A DNA stretch of 38,825 nt from a bacterium (lineage in GTDB: Bacteria > Sysuimicrobiota > Sysuimicrobiia > Sysuimicrobiales > Segetimicrobiaceae), in assembly GCA_035703895.1 (NCBI GenBank), contig DASSXJ010000284.1, forward strand, positions 1-38,825, read 5' to 3'. Shown piece by piece: positions 15,588 through 25,792 of this stretch (its first letter is position 1; each line of letters opens with the position of its first letter). A program made the translations under genes and the position numbers. The notes below the pieces were generated by a model that was not told the DNA's origin, ran no database searches, and saw nothing but the letters and a program-made list of their open reading frames with translations.

Positions 15588-17680
15588 AGTCCCCCACCAA
15601 GGCGAGGACGGTCAAGAAGCTCCTCGATCGGAAGTTCGAAGTCATCGCGTCGATGGGGCATGTGAAGGACCTTCCGCGAAGCCAACTGGGGGTCGACGTG
15701 GAGCACGAGTTCACGCCGAAGTACGTCGTCCCGAAGGGGAAGGGGCCGGTCATCAAAGAGCTGAAAGCGGCGGCCAAGAAGGCGTCGGCGGTCTATCTCG
15801 CCACCGACCCAGACCGTGAGGGCGAAGCGATCTCCTGGCACCTGGCGACGATCCTCAACCCGCTGAACCCGAAGATCAAACGCATCGAGTTTCACGAGGT
15901 CACCCGCGATGCGATCCGGCGCGCATTGCAGGCGCCTCGAGACATCGACACGAGCCTGGTGAACGCGCAGCAGGCGCGGCGGATCCTCGACCGGCTCGTC
16001 GGCTACAAGCTGAGCCCGCTGTTGTGGCGCAAAGTCCGCGGAGGCCTGAGCGCGGGGCGGGTGCAATCGGTGGCGGTCCGCCTGATTTGCGAGCGCGAAG
16101 CGGAGATCGAGGCGTTCGTCCCGCAGGAGTACTGGTCGATCGCGGCGCGCCTGGCCCGCGACACCGAACCGGCTCCCTTCCTCGCCCGGCTCGTCAGCAA
16201 GAACGGAGAGAAGATCGACATTCCCAACGAAGCCACGGCCCGCGCGATCGTTCAGGAGCTGGAGCCGCTCCCGTTCACGGTCTCGGAGATCCGGCGCAGG
16301 GATCAGCAGCGGCATCCCGCGGCGCCGTTTACCACCAGCACGCTCCAACAGGAAGCGAACCGCAAGCTGGGATACTCGGCGGCCCGGACGATGGTCGTCG
16401 CGCAACAACTCTACGAAGGCCTCGACGTGGGAGACGAGGGGACGGTCGGCCTGATTACCTACATGCGCACAGACGCCGTGCGCGTGGCGGATGAGGCTCA
16501 GCATCAGGCCCGTGAGTACGTCACCCAGGCGTTCGGGGCCTCGTATGTCCCTCCCCAGCCACGCCAGTACACGTCGCGGCGGACCGCGCAGGGGGCACAC
16601 GAGGCGATCCGACCGACATCGGTGCTCCGCACCCCCGAGGTCGTCAAGCCGTTCCTCAAGGCGGACCAGTACAAAGTCTACCGATTGGTGTGGGAGCGAT
16701 TCGTCGCAAGCCAAATGGCCTCCGCGGTGCTCGACACCCTCGCGGTGGACATCTCGGCCGGAGCCTACCTATTCCGCGCCACCGGATCGCGCATCAAGTT
16801 CCCGGGGTTCCTCCGTGTGTACCTCGAAGGACGCGACAACGGGGAGGAAGAGACCCCCGAGGGGTGGTTGCCCGACGTCCAGCAAGGTGAGCTCGTCCGC
16901 CTGCTGGGTCTCGATCCGGCCCAACACTTCACGCAGCCGCCGCCCCGGTACACCGAGGCGACGCTGGTGCGCGCGCTCGAAGAACGGGGGATCGGTCGCC
17001 CGAGCACATACGCCCCGATCATCGAGACGATCAAGCAGCGGGGGTATGTTGAGGTCGAGGATCGTCGGATGTACCCGACGGAGTTGGGCGTGCTCGTGAA
17101 CTCGATCCTGGTCGAGCATTTCCCGACCGTGGTGGACGCCGACTTCACCGCCCACCTTGAAGAAGATCTGGACAAAGTGGAGGAGGGCCAGGAAGACTGG
17201 GTGCGGCTGCTCAAAGAATTTTATGGTCCCTTTGCCGAGGTCCTGCGCAAGGCCGAGGAAAACATCGAAGAGGTGGAGATCTCGCCCGAGGAGATCGGGG
17301 AACCGTGCCCGAGATGCGGGAAGCCGCTCGTGAAGCGGCGCGGCCGGTTCGGAGAGTTCATCGCGTGTTCGGGGTACCCGGCATGTTCATACACGCGGCC
17401 GGTCGGCATCGGCGTACGCTGCCCTCTTGACAATGGGGAGGTCGTTGAGCGCCGAACCAGGAAAGGGCGGATGTTCTACGGGTGCGCCAATTACCCGGCG
17501 TGCACATTCACGTCCTGGGACCGACCGACAGGGCGGATGTGCCCCCAGTGTGGACAGATGCTGGTGGCCAAACGAGCGAAGCGCGGCGCGACCCCCGCGG
17601 TCGTGTGCAGCAACAAGGAGTGCGACTACAAGGAGGCCCCGAAGCCCCGGGAAGTCGAGCAGGTGGGGGCCCCATCCTGA
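15563..17680 (+). CDS. topA: DNA topoisomerase I (type IA)
   Basis: A 705-residue type IA topoisomerase that relaxes negatively supercoiled DNA. The GTG in [14 protein letters not shown] is chosen because AGGAGG lies 6 bases upstream and the TOPRIM domain begins right there. The catalytic Tyr300 lies in ITYMRTDA; most homologues have Ser after Asp in this motif. Three C-terminal zinc-ribbon modules follow after residue 580: CPRCG...CSGYPAC, CPLDN...CANYPAC (lacking one Cys of the first pair) and CPQCG...CSNKEC. It lies between dprA and hslV, as in Firmicutes. Confidence 0.97.
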   Translation: MAKSLVVVESPTKARTVKKLLDRKFEVIASMGHVKDLPRSQLGVDVEHEFTPKYVVPKGKGPVIKELKAAAKKASAVYLATDPDREGEAISWHLATILNPLNPKIKRIEFHEVTRDAIRRALQAPRDIDTSLVNAQQARRILDRLVGYKLSPLLWRKVRGGLSAGRVQSVAVRLICEREAEIEAFVPQEYWSIAARLARDTEPAPFLARLVSKNGEKIDIPNEATARAIVQELEPLPFTVSEIRRRDQQRHPAAPFTTSTLQQEANRKLGYSAARTMVVAQQLYEGLDVGDEGTVGLITYMRTDAVRVADEAQHQAREYVTQAFGASYVPPQPRQYTSRRTAQGAHEAIRPTSVLRTPEVVKPFLKADQYKVYRLVWERFVASQMASAVLDTLAVDISAGAYLFRATGSRIKFPGFLRVYLEGRDNGEEETPEGWLPDVQQGELVRLLGLDPAQHFTQPPPRYTEATLVRALEERGIGRPSTYAPIIETIKQRGYVEVEDRRMYPTELGVLVNSILVEHFPTVVDADFTAHLEEDLDKVEEGQEDWVRLLKEFYGPFAEVLRKAEENIEEVEISPEEIGEPCPRCGKPLVKRRGRFGEFIACSGYPACSYTRPVGIGVRCPLDNGEVVERRTRKGRMFYGCANYPACTFTSWDRPTGRMCPQCGQMLVAKRAKRGATPAVVCSNKECDYKEAPKPREVEQVGAPS

Positions 17681-17730
17681 CGAGGACGCCGCACGGGAGC
17701 GCTCCCCGGTTCCGATCACGCGTCGGCCCG

Positions 17731-18255
17731 ATGCGCTCGACCACGATTGTCGCGGTGCGGCGGGATGCCTCCGTCGCGGTGGCCGGAGACGGCCAAGTGA
17801 CCGCCGGGAATACGGTCCTCAAGCACGGGGCGCGGAAGATCCGGCGGATCGGTGATGGGGTGTTGCTGGGCTTTGCCGGGTCCGCCGCCGACGGGCTGAC
17901 GTTGTTCGAGAAGCTTGAGCAGAAGCTTGATGCGTTCCACGGCAACCTCGCCCGCGCTGCGGTCGAGCTCGCCAAGGACTGGCGGACCGACCGGGTCCTG
18001 AGACGTCTCGAGGCCCTGATGGTGGTGGCGGATCGGGAGCACATCTTCGTCCTCTCCGGGAGCGGAGATATCGTCGAGCCCGACGACGGCGTGGCGGCGA
18101 TCGGGTCGGGCGGTCCCTACGCGCTGGCCGCGGCACGCGCGCTGCTCGCCCACTCGCGCCTTTCCGCGGAGGAAATCGCCCGCGAGGCGCTCCGGCTCGC
18201 CGCCGAGATCTGCGTCTTTACCAACGACCGCGTGAGCATGGAGGTGCTCCCGTAG
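17731..18255 (+). CDS. hslV: ATP-dependent protease peptidase subunit HslV
   Basis: A 174-residue threonine peptidase that assembles with HslU. It begins [12 protein letters not shown]. The nucleophile should be Thr4, exposed after removal of a three-residue propeptide; many bacteria remove only Met. [15 protein letters not shown] is the family signature near the N-terminus. The ATG has no convincing ribosome site, and the 50 bp to topA contain no clear promoter, so expression is probably by readthrough. hslU begins 4 bp after the stop. Confidence 0.95.
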   Translation: MRSTTIVAVRRDASVAVAGDGQVTAGNTVLKHGARKIRRIGDGVLLGFAGSAADGLTLFEKLEQKLDAFHGNLARAAVELAKDWRTDRVLRRLEALMVVADREHIFVLSGSGDIVEPDDGVAAIGSGGPYALAAARALLAHSRLSAEEIAREALRLAAEICVFTNDRVSMEVLP

Positions 18256-18259
18256 CCGG

Positions 18260-19702
18260 ATGGGCACCGTCCCTCGCGTTACCGGTTTGCTCGGGGTGGA
18301 GGCGCTGACGCCTAGGCGCATTGTCGAGGAACTCGACAAGTTCATCGTCGGCCAGGTCCCCGCGAAGCGGGCGGTGGCGATCGCGCTGCGTAATCGGTAC
18401 CGGCGGAGCCGGCTCGGGCCGGACCTGCGGGACGAGGTGATTCCCAAGAACATCCTGATGATCGGCCCGACGGGGGTCGGCAAGACCGAGATCGCCCGGC
18501 GGCTCGCACGCCTCGTCGCCGCTCCGTTCGTGAAACTGGAGGCGACCAAGTTCACCGAGGTCGGATACGTCGGCCGGGACGTGGATTCGATGGTGCGGGA
18601 TCTCGTCGAAGCCGCGGTCCAGATGGTGCGCACCGAGCGGATGAGCGCGGTGGAAGCGCGGGCCGCCGCGCAGGCGCGGGAGCGGTTGCTCGAGATTCTC
18701 GCCCCTGCCCCGCGGCGGGAGGGATCGTATGCCAATCCCCTGGAGGCGCTGTTCGGCGGCGGCCGTCCGGCCCCAGCGACCTCGCCGCCCTCCGACAGTT
18801 CGGCTGAGCTGCTGGAGCGCCGGTCCGCGCTGCGCGAACGGTTCGAACGAGGGGAGCTCGACAAGGAGATGGTCGAGCTCGATGTCGAGGAAGCCTCTTC
18901 GCCGATGATCGAGGTCTTTTCGGGGCAGGGCGCCGAGGAGATGGGCATCAACCTCCAGGACCTGGTCGGCAATATTCTCCCTCGCCGGCGCAAGCGGAGG
19001 CGGATGACGGTCCCTGAGGCGCTCCGCGTGCTCACCAACGAAGAAGCGCAGAAGCTCATCGATACCGATGAGGTGGTGCGCGAGGGCGTGCGCCGGGCGG
19101 AAGAGTCCGGCATCATCTTCATCGACGAGCTCGACAAGATCGCCGGCCACTCCGTCGGCGCCGGGCCGGACGTGTCCCGCGAAGGCGTCCAACGCGACAT
19201 CCTCCCGATTCTGGAGGGGTCCACGGTCACGACCAAGCACGGTCCGGTGCGGACGGATCACGTGCTCTTCATCGCCGCCGGAGCGTTTCACATCGCCAAG
19301 CCGTCCGACCTCATCCCCGAACTCCAGGGCCGTCTCCCCATCCGCGTGGAATTGCAGCCGTTGACGGAGGACGACTTCGTCCGCATCTTGGTGGAACCCG
19401 AGAACGCGTTGACCCGCCAGTATGTCGCGTTGCTGTCCACCGACGGCGTGCGCGTGGAGTTCACGGGCGACGGGATCCGGGAGATCGCCAAGATTGCCCG
19501 GCAGGTCAACGACGAGACGGAGGACATCGGCGCACGCCGTCTCCACACGATCCTGGAACGCGTCACCGATGAAATTTCCTTTAACGCGCCTGAATCTTCG
19601 AATGATGCGAAGGCGTCCCACGTGGTTATCGACGCTGCGTACGTCCACGGCCGGCTCGCCGGTATCCTCGCCGACCACGATCTGAGTCGCTACATCCTCT
19701 GA
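18260..19702 (+). CDS. hslU: ATP-dependent protease ATPase subunit HslU
   Basis: A 480-residue AAA+ unfoldase that feeds substrates to HslV. Walker A GPTGVGKT lies at 69-76 and Walker [11 protein letters not shown] near 290. Between them is the intermediate (I) domain, about 110-250, with a Pro/Ser/Arg-rich stretch near 150-190. The C-terminal RYIL tail is of the type that inserts between HslV subunits to activate them. The ATG is 4 bp after hslV. In Firmicutes codY normally follows; here the next gene is rpsB with its own promoter. Confidence 0.96.
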   Translation: MGTVPRVTGLLGVEALTPRRIVEELDKFIVGQVPAKRAVAIALRNRYRRSRLGPDLRDEVIPKNILMIGPTGVGKTEIARRLARLVAAPFVKLEATKFTEVGYVGRDVDSMVRDLVEAAVQMVRTERMSAVEARAAAQARERLLEILAPAPRREGSYANPLEALFGGGRPAPATSPPSDSSAELLERRSALRERFERGELDKEMVELDVEEASSPMIEVFSGQGAEEMGINLQDLVGNILPRRRKRRRMTVPEALRVLTNEEAQKLIDTDEVVREGVRRAEESGIIFIDELDKIAGHSVGAGPDVSREGVQRDILPILEGSTVTTKHGPVRTDHVLFIAAGAFHIAKPSDLIPELQGRLPIRVELQPLTEDDFVRILVEPENALTRQYVALLSTDGVRVEFTGDGIREIAKIARQVNDETEDIGARRLHTILERVTDEISFNAPESSNDAKASHVVIDAAYVHGRLAGILADHDLSRYIL

Positions 19703-19711
19703 TCCGGGCAT

Positions 19712-19741
19712 TTGTCTCGCCCCGGGAGCCTGTGCTATACT
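19712..19741 (+). promoter_or_regulatory. Extended -10 promoter of the rpsB operon
   Basis: TTGTCT (19712-19717), an 18-bp spacer and TATACT (19736-19741) with the extended -10 element TG at 19733-19734. Transcription would start near 19748, leaving about 107 nt of leader before rpsB. Confidence 0.7.
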
Positions 19742-19854
19742 ACGTCAAGACTTTTAGCACGCTCTCTGACTTCGCCGGCGGTGCCCGAGGATGTCTTGGG
19801 TTCCGGCGTGGGATGATGGGGGCGGAGGCGAAACCGGAAAGGGGATGGCATGCA
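19742..19854 (+). promoter_or_regulatory. Foldable 5' leader of rpsB (candidate S2 autoregulatory element)
   Basis: Two adjacent hairpins can be drawn by eye: CCCGAG (19784-19789) with CTTGGG (19795-19800), and TTCCGG (19801-19806) with CCGGAA (19834-19839). The second encloses a G-rich loop. Ribosomal protein S2 is known to repress its own operon in some bacteria through an rpsB leader; whether this one works that way is inference. An in-frame ATGATG at 19813 lies in the second loop but does not match the S2 N-terminus. Confidence 0.4.
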
Positions 19855-20676
19855 GTGCCGGTTGTGACCATGAAGCAATTGCTGGAGGCGGGGGTCCATT
19901 TTGGCCATCAGACTCGCCGATGGAACCCCAAGATGGCTCCTTTTATTTTCACGCAGCGCAATGGAATCCACATCATCGATTTGCAGAAATCGGTCCCCCT
20001 CATCGAGGGGGCCTATAAATTTATACGCGAGACCGTGGCGGCGGGCGGCACCGTGTTGTTCGTTGGGACAAAGAAGCAGGCGCAGGACGCGATCCGCGAA
20101 GAGGCGATCCGAGCCCACCAGTTTTTCGTCAACCAGCGGTGGCTCGGCGGGATGCTCACCAACTTCAACACGATCAGGACGCGGATCGATCGTCTGAAGG
20201 AACTCATGGAGATCCGCGACAACGGGACGCTCGACGTCCTCCCCAAGCGCGAGCAATCTCACCTCATGGATGAGCTGGCGCGCCTGGAGAAGTACCTCAG
20301 CGGCATCGCCACGATGCGGTCCGTTCCCTCCGCGATGTACATCGTCGACACGCGCAAGGAGCATATCGCGATCGCCGAAGCGCGGAAGCTGCGCATCCCG
20401 GTTGTGGCGATCATCGATACGAACTCCGACCCCGACGAGGCCGATTATCCGATTCCCGGAAACGACGACGCCATTCGCGCGGTCCGCCTGATTACGAACC
20501 GGATCGCCAGCGCCGCTCAAGAGGGCTACGAGGAGTGGCGAAAGGGGCAGGTGCTGGAGCAGGAGGAGGCGCTCGCCGCGGAGGGCGAGGGTGTCGAACC
20601 CGCGCCGATGGCGCCGCTGTCCGGCGAAGAAGAAGTCGTCGAAGAGCCCGCGGAAGAGGAAGAAGTCCAGGCGTAG
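19855..20676 (+). CDS. rpsB: 30S ribosomal protein S2
   Basis: A 273-residue S2. The GTG start gives [19 protein letters not shown], which aligns with the usual bacterial S2 N-terminus in sequence and length. Upstream is GGGG about 11 bases away. The core motifs [22 protein letters not shown] and RWLGGMLTN are all present, as is the [15 protein letters not shown] region. The C-terminal 35 residues form an acidic Glu-rich tail ([16 protein letters not shown]) longer than in E. coli. It starts the run rpsB-tsf-pyrH-frr. Confidence 0.97.
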   Translation: MPVVTMKQLLEAGVHFGHQTRRWNPKMAPFIFTQRNGIHIIDLQKSVPLIEGAYKFIRETVAAGGTVLFVGTKKQAQDAIREEAIRAHQFFVNQRWLGGMLTNFNTIRTRIDRLKELMEIRDNGTLDVLPKREQSHLMDELARLEKYLSGIATMRSVPSAMYIVDTRKEHIAIAEARKLRIPVVAIIDTNSDPDEADYPIPGNDDAIRAVRLITNRIASAAQEGYEEWRKGQVLEQEEALAAEGEGVEPAPMAPLSGEEEVVEEPAEEEEVQA

Positions 20677-20692
20677 CGGAGGATCGATCCGG

Positions 20693-22578
<1,886 letters not shown>

Positions 22579-22579
<1 letters not shown>

Positions 22580-22800
22580 TGGCCGGCTCCCGCCCGCCGG
22601 ACGTCGTGGGGTACACCCTGGAAGACGCCCGGGCGGCCCTCGCGCACGCGGGGTGGATGGTCGGCGAAGTGACCGAGACGCGCCCGCCGCGCCGGACGCT
22701 CATGGATCCCCGCCGGGTTGTGCGTCAACGTGTGAACGTCGACGGATCGGTCGGGTTGGTGGTTTGCGGGGAGCGATCCGACGGCGCAGTCCACCGGTGA
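22579..22800 (+). CDS. Stand-alone single PASTA-domain protein
   Basis: A 73-residue protein that is one PASTA domain and little else. PDVVGYTLEDARAALAHAG, VGEVTET and RVVRQRVNVDGSVGLVVC give the helix and three strands of the fold. PASTA domains normally occur in the extracellular parts of Ser/Thr kinases and penicillin-binding proteins, where they sense peptidoglycan fragments. Here there is no signal peptide, membrane helix or kinase, so it is predicted to stay in the cytoplasm. The ATG overlaps the frr stop and the TGA overlaps the uppS GTG, which makes it part of the operon. Its function is unknown. Confidence 0.85.
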
Positions 22801-23579
22801 GTAAGACACAGCCTCGCATTCTTCCAGATCTGGCTTCTCGGGAAGAGGCGCTCCGCGCCGCCTTGGACCGGTCCCGGATCCCGCGGCATGTCGCGATTAT
22901 TATGGATGGTAATGGGCGATGGGCGGAGCTTCGGGGCTTGCCCCGGGTCGACGGGCATCGGGCCGGCCGCGACGCGCTCCGCCGGACGGTACAGGCTGCG
23001 CGGGAGTGCGGCGTCGAGGTGCTGACGCTCTATGCGTTCAGTACGGAGAACTGGCGGCGTCCTCGCGAAGAAGTCCAAGCATTGATGGCGCTGCTGGTCG
23101 AGGCGGCCGAGCAGGAAGCCCAGGACCTTCAGCGGAACGGCGTCCGCTTCCTGGCATGCGGATTACTTTCGGAGATGCCCATCGGCGTCCGGGCTGCGCT
23201 GGAGCACGTGATGGAGATGACCCGACTGAACACGGAGATCACCCTCAACCTCGCGATCAATTACGGGGGACGGAGCGAGATCGTCGAGGCGGCCAAGCGC
23301 ATCGCCCACCGCGTGGCTCGGGGAGAGTTGTCGCTGGATGAGATCGATGAACACGTGCTCAAACAGCACCTGTTCACCCCCGACCTCCCGGATCCGGATC
23401 TCCTGATCCGGACCGGAGGGGAGCACCGGCTCAGCAACTTTCTCTTGTGGCAGGCCGCGTACACCGAACTCTACTTCACGGATATCCACTGGCCCGATTT
23501 TCAGAAGTTGGATCTCTTTGCGGCGATTCAGAGCTTTCAGACTCGGGAGCGGCGGTTTGGAGGCGTGGAACGTGGATAG
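22797..23579 (+). CDS. uppS: Isoprenyl (undecaprenyl diphosphate) synthase
   Basis: A 260-residue cis-prenyltransferase that makes the C55 lipid carrier for peptidoglycan from FPP and IPP. Signatures: HVAIIMDGNGRWAELRGLPR (with the catalytic Asp), TLYAFSTENWRRP, INYGGRSEIVEA and the C-terminal DLLIRTGGEHRLSNFLLWQ. The GTG at 22797 overlaps the PASTA-gene stop. Its last bases overlap the start of cdsA. Confidence 0.96.
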   Translation: MSKTQPRILPDLASREEALRAALDRSRIPRHVAIIMDGNGRWAELRGLPRVDGHRAGRDALRRTVQAARECGVEVLTLYAFSTENWRRPREEVQALMALLVEAAEQEAQDLQRNGVRFLACGLLSEMPIGVRAALEHVMEMTRLNTEITLNLAINYGGRSEIVEAAKRIAHRVARGELSLDEIDEHVLKQHLFTPDLPDPDLLIRTGGEHRLSNFLLWQAAYTELYFTDIHWPDFQKLDLFAAIQSFQTRERRFGGVERG

Positions 23580-24453
23580 CGTGCCCACCCCTGCGCGCCT
23601 TGCCGAGGGCATTCCGCAAGAGGCGCGGCGGGATACCGGCGCCCCCACATCCGGGGGTGACGGGCTGCCCGTCCGGCTCGCGACCGCCGCGATCGGAATG
23701 CCCTTGACCATCATCTTCGTCCTGCTCGGGACCCCCTGGCTCCTGTACGGCGTCGTCGCGGTGATCATCGTGGGGATCGCGGAGTTCTACCGCATGATCG
23801 AACGAGTTGGATACCGCCCGATCTGGGAGGCCGGCATGGCCGCGGGGATACTCTTTGCGTTGGAGGCCGCGTGGCCGCAGCCCTGGCAGAGCGCGGTCCT
23901 GCCCGCGCTCCTCGTGTACACGGTCGCGATCTATCTCCGGCGGGGCCGGCCCGAGCGCGTCCTGGCCAATACGGCGCTCACGCTCTTCGGCGCGCTCTAC
24001 GTCGGGTACCTGATGAGTTACGCCCTGCGCCTGCGCGCGATGGAAGGTGGGTCGGCGTCGGCGCTCCTCGTCATTTTTTCGGTGTGGGCGGCGGACAGCG
24101 CTGCCTTCTTTGTGGGAGCGGCCGCCGGCCGGCGGAAACTGCTCCCCCGGGTCAGCCCGAATAAATCCGTGGAAGGGGCCGCCGGGGGCGTGGCCGCGGG
24201 GGTCCTCGCCGGTGTGATCTGCGGCGGGGCGTTCCACCTCCCGCTCCTGATGGCGGCCGTGGTCGGCGGGGTCTGTGCCGTGGCCAGTGTCCTCGGGGAT
24301 CTCTGGGAGTCGGCGATCAAGCGGGAAGTCGGGGTGAAGGATGCCGGGGGCCTGCTCCCGGGGCACGGCGGGATCTTGGACCGGTTCGATGGTCTGCTCT
24401 TTGCCATGGTCGTCGGGTACTTCGCGATGCGGTGGTGGCCCGGCCGGCCGTAG
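23572..24453 (+). CDS. cdsA: Phosphatidate cytidylyltransferase
   Basis: A 293-residue integral membrane enzyme that makes CDP-diacylglycerol from phosphatidate and CTP. About seven or eight membrane segments start after a polar N-terminal stretch of roughly 35 residues. The C-terminal CDS signature is complete: LWESAIKREVGVKDAGG followed by PGHGGILDRFDG. The GTG at 23572 is chosen because GGAGG lies 7 bases upstream; it overlaps the uppS stop by 8 bp. dxr, often found next, is missing. Confidence 0.95.
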   Translation: MDSVPTPARLAEGIPQEARRDTGAPTSGGDGLPVRLATAAIGMPLTIIFVLLGTPWLLYGVVAVIIVGIAEFYRMIERVGYRPIWEAGMAAGILFALEAAWPQPWQSAVLPALLVYTVAIYLRRGRPERVLANTALTLFGALYVGYLMSYALRLRAMEGGSASALLVIFSVWAADSAAFFVGAAAGRRKLLPRVSPNKSVEGAAGGVAAGVLAGVICGGAFHLPLLMAAVVGGVCAVASVLGDLWESAIKREVGVKDAGGLLPGHGGILDRFDGLLFAMVVGYFAMRWWPGRP

Positions 24454-24500
24454 CAGCGGAGCGGGCGACCGAACGGTGCGGGAGATGGGAACAATACTGG

Positions 24501-24528
24501 AAGGGATCTATTCTAAGGGATCTATTCT
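24501..24528 (+). repeat. Perfect tandem 14-bp direct repeat upstream of rseP
   Basis: The 14-mer AAGGGATCTATTCT occurs at 24501-24514 and again, without a gap, at 24515-24528, followed by ATAGAAG. It lies in the 120-bp gap between cdsA and rseP and is much more AT-rich than its surroundings. It contains TATTCT sequences that could act as -10 boxes, and two identical operator-like half-sites one and a third helical turns apart. The role is unknown. Confidence 0.85.
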
Positions 24529-24573
24529 ATAGAAGCCCTGCGAAGTGTACCGACGGTATCGGAGGGACCCTGA

Positions 24574-25623
24574 GTGTCGACGCTGGTGCTGGCGATTCTC
24601 GCTCTGGAACTCATGATTCTTGTTCACGAACTCGGCCATCTCATTGTTGCCAAGCGCGTGGGGATCCTGGTCTATACGTTTGCCATCGGGTTCGGGCCCA
24701 GGCTGGCGTCGTTCACCCGTGGAGAGACCACGTACGCGCTCAACCTGTTGCCCGTTGGCGGCTACGTCAACATGGCGGGTGAGGATCTCGACAACCGGCT
24801 GCCGGATGTGGCGCCTGAGCGATCGTTTCGGACAAAGACGGTTGCCCAGCGGCTCGCGGTCGTCTGCGCGGGCCCGGTGATGAACTTCGTTCTGGCCGTC
24901 GTGCTGCTGGCTGCCGTCGCGGGAGTGTTCGGGATCCCCGTGGGAGTCAGCAACAGAGTCGGCACATTGATTCCAGGGTATCCGGCCGCGGAGGCCGGCC
25001 TCAGTCCGGGGGACGTGATCCTCGCCATCGACGGGCGGCCAATGGAGGACGGCGAAACGATCGTGCGGACGATCCACACAAGCGGCGGGCGGACGCTGGC
25101 GCTCCTGGTCCAGCGGGGCGGTCGTCAGTTCCTCATCCATGTGCCCACCCGGTATGATGCCCGGCAACGGGTATGGCTCACGGGGTTCTCTCCGGCTGTG
25201 ATCCGCCGTCACCTCGATCCGGTTCGTGCGTTGGGGTGGGGGGGCATGACCACGCTTCGCGATATGGGAGCCTACTTGGGTGCCCTGGGAGGGTTGTTCC
25301 GGTCCGGCCGGCTTCTCAACGAATTGAGCGGGCCTGTCACGGCGGTGAATGTCCTCGGCCAGGCCGCCCATGCGGGGGCGGAAACCTTCCTCTATATCAC
25401 CGCGTTCTTCAGCATCATCATTGGGCTCTTCAATCTCTTTCCGCTTCCTGCCCTCGACGGCGGCCGCGCCGCCTTCCTCGTCGTGGAAGGGCTCCGCCAC
25501 CGGCCTGTGGATCCGCGCCGCGAAGGCTACATCCATCTGGTCGGTCTCGGACTGTTGCTCTGTCTGATCATTGCCCTCACTGTTCGGGACGTTCTCCATC
25601 CCGTCCACATCCCGCTTCCGTAA
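24574..25623 (+). CDS. rseP: Site-2 protease family zinc metalloprotease RseP
   Basis: A 349-residue intramembrane protease. The zinc-binding HELGH motif is at residues 18-22 in the first membrane segment, and the second active-site motif (NLFPLPALDGGR) is near residue 290. One PDZ domain lies between (about 125-205; GTLIPGYPAAEAGLSPGDVI). RseP homologues cut anti-sigma factors and remnant signal peptides in the membrane. The GTG start has GGAGGG 7-8 bases upstream. Two copies of a 14-bp repeat lie in the leader. Confidence 0.95.
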   Translation: MSTLVLAILALELMILVHELGHLIVAKRVGILVYTFAIGFGPRLASFTRGETTYALNLLPVGGYVNMAGEDLDNRLPDVAPERSFRTKTVAQRLAVVCAGPVMNFVLAVVLLAAVAGVFGIPVGVSNRVGTLIPGYPAAEAGLSPGDVILAIDGRPMEDGETIVRTIHTSGGRTLALLVQRGGRQFLIHVPTRYDARQRVWLTGFSPAVIRRHLDPVRALGWGGMTTLRDMGAYLGALGGLFRSGRLLNELSGPVTAVNVLGQAAHAGAETFLYITAFFSIIIGLFNLFPLPALDGGRAAFLVVEGLRHRPVDPRREGYIHLVGLGLLLCLIIALTVRDVLHPVHIPLP

Positions 25624-25792
25624 CCCCGACTCACGCGGACGGATGAGCGTCGATCGTTCGAACAGACGAAGTCGGACGGCTGGTCATTATGCGCGCGCGG
25701 TTCCCCCCGCAGGAAATCTCCCGGGTATCGCGAAACCCGATTGTCTGCCACTGCGGGGGACCGGCACACCACATTGAGATCGGAGGACGCGG
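25624..25792 (+). ncRNA. Structured 5' leader of metK (candidate cis-regulatory RNA)
   Basis: This 169-nt gap between rseP and metK can fold into two elements. Element A pairs CCGACT (25626-25631) with AGTCGG (25670-25675). Element B pairs CCCCCGCAG (25704-25712) with CTGCGGGGG (25751-25759). It is extended by CGGT (25698-25701) with ACCG (25760-25763) across a 2-nt bulge, and contains an inner hairpin CGGGT/ACCCG (25722-25726/25735-25739). Two other pairings reach the ribosome site GGAGGA (25782-25787): CCGATT (25737-25742) with GATCGG (25778-25783), which excludes the inner hairpin, and TCTCC (25717-25721) with GGAGG. It does not show the conserved core of the SAM-I riboswitch. Pairings were drawn by eye. 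Confidence 0.5.

Noticed and set aside
25704-25759. The long stem upstream of metK as a terminator of the rseP operon.
   Set aside because: No T-rich tract follows the 3' arm, and the arms are separated by a 38-nt loop.
25624-25792. Classical SAM-I (S-box) riboswitch before metK.
   Set aside because: The conserved core, including the GCAACC-type segment and kink-turn arrangement, is not present; only a general structured leader is claimed.
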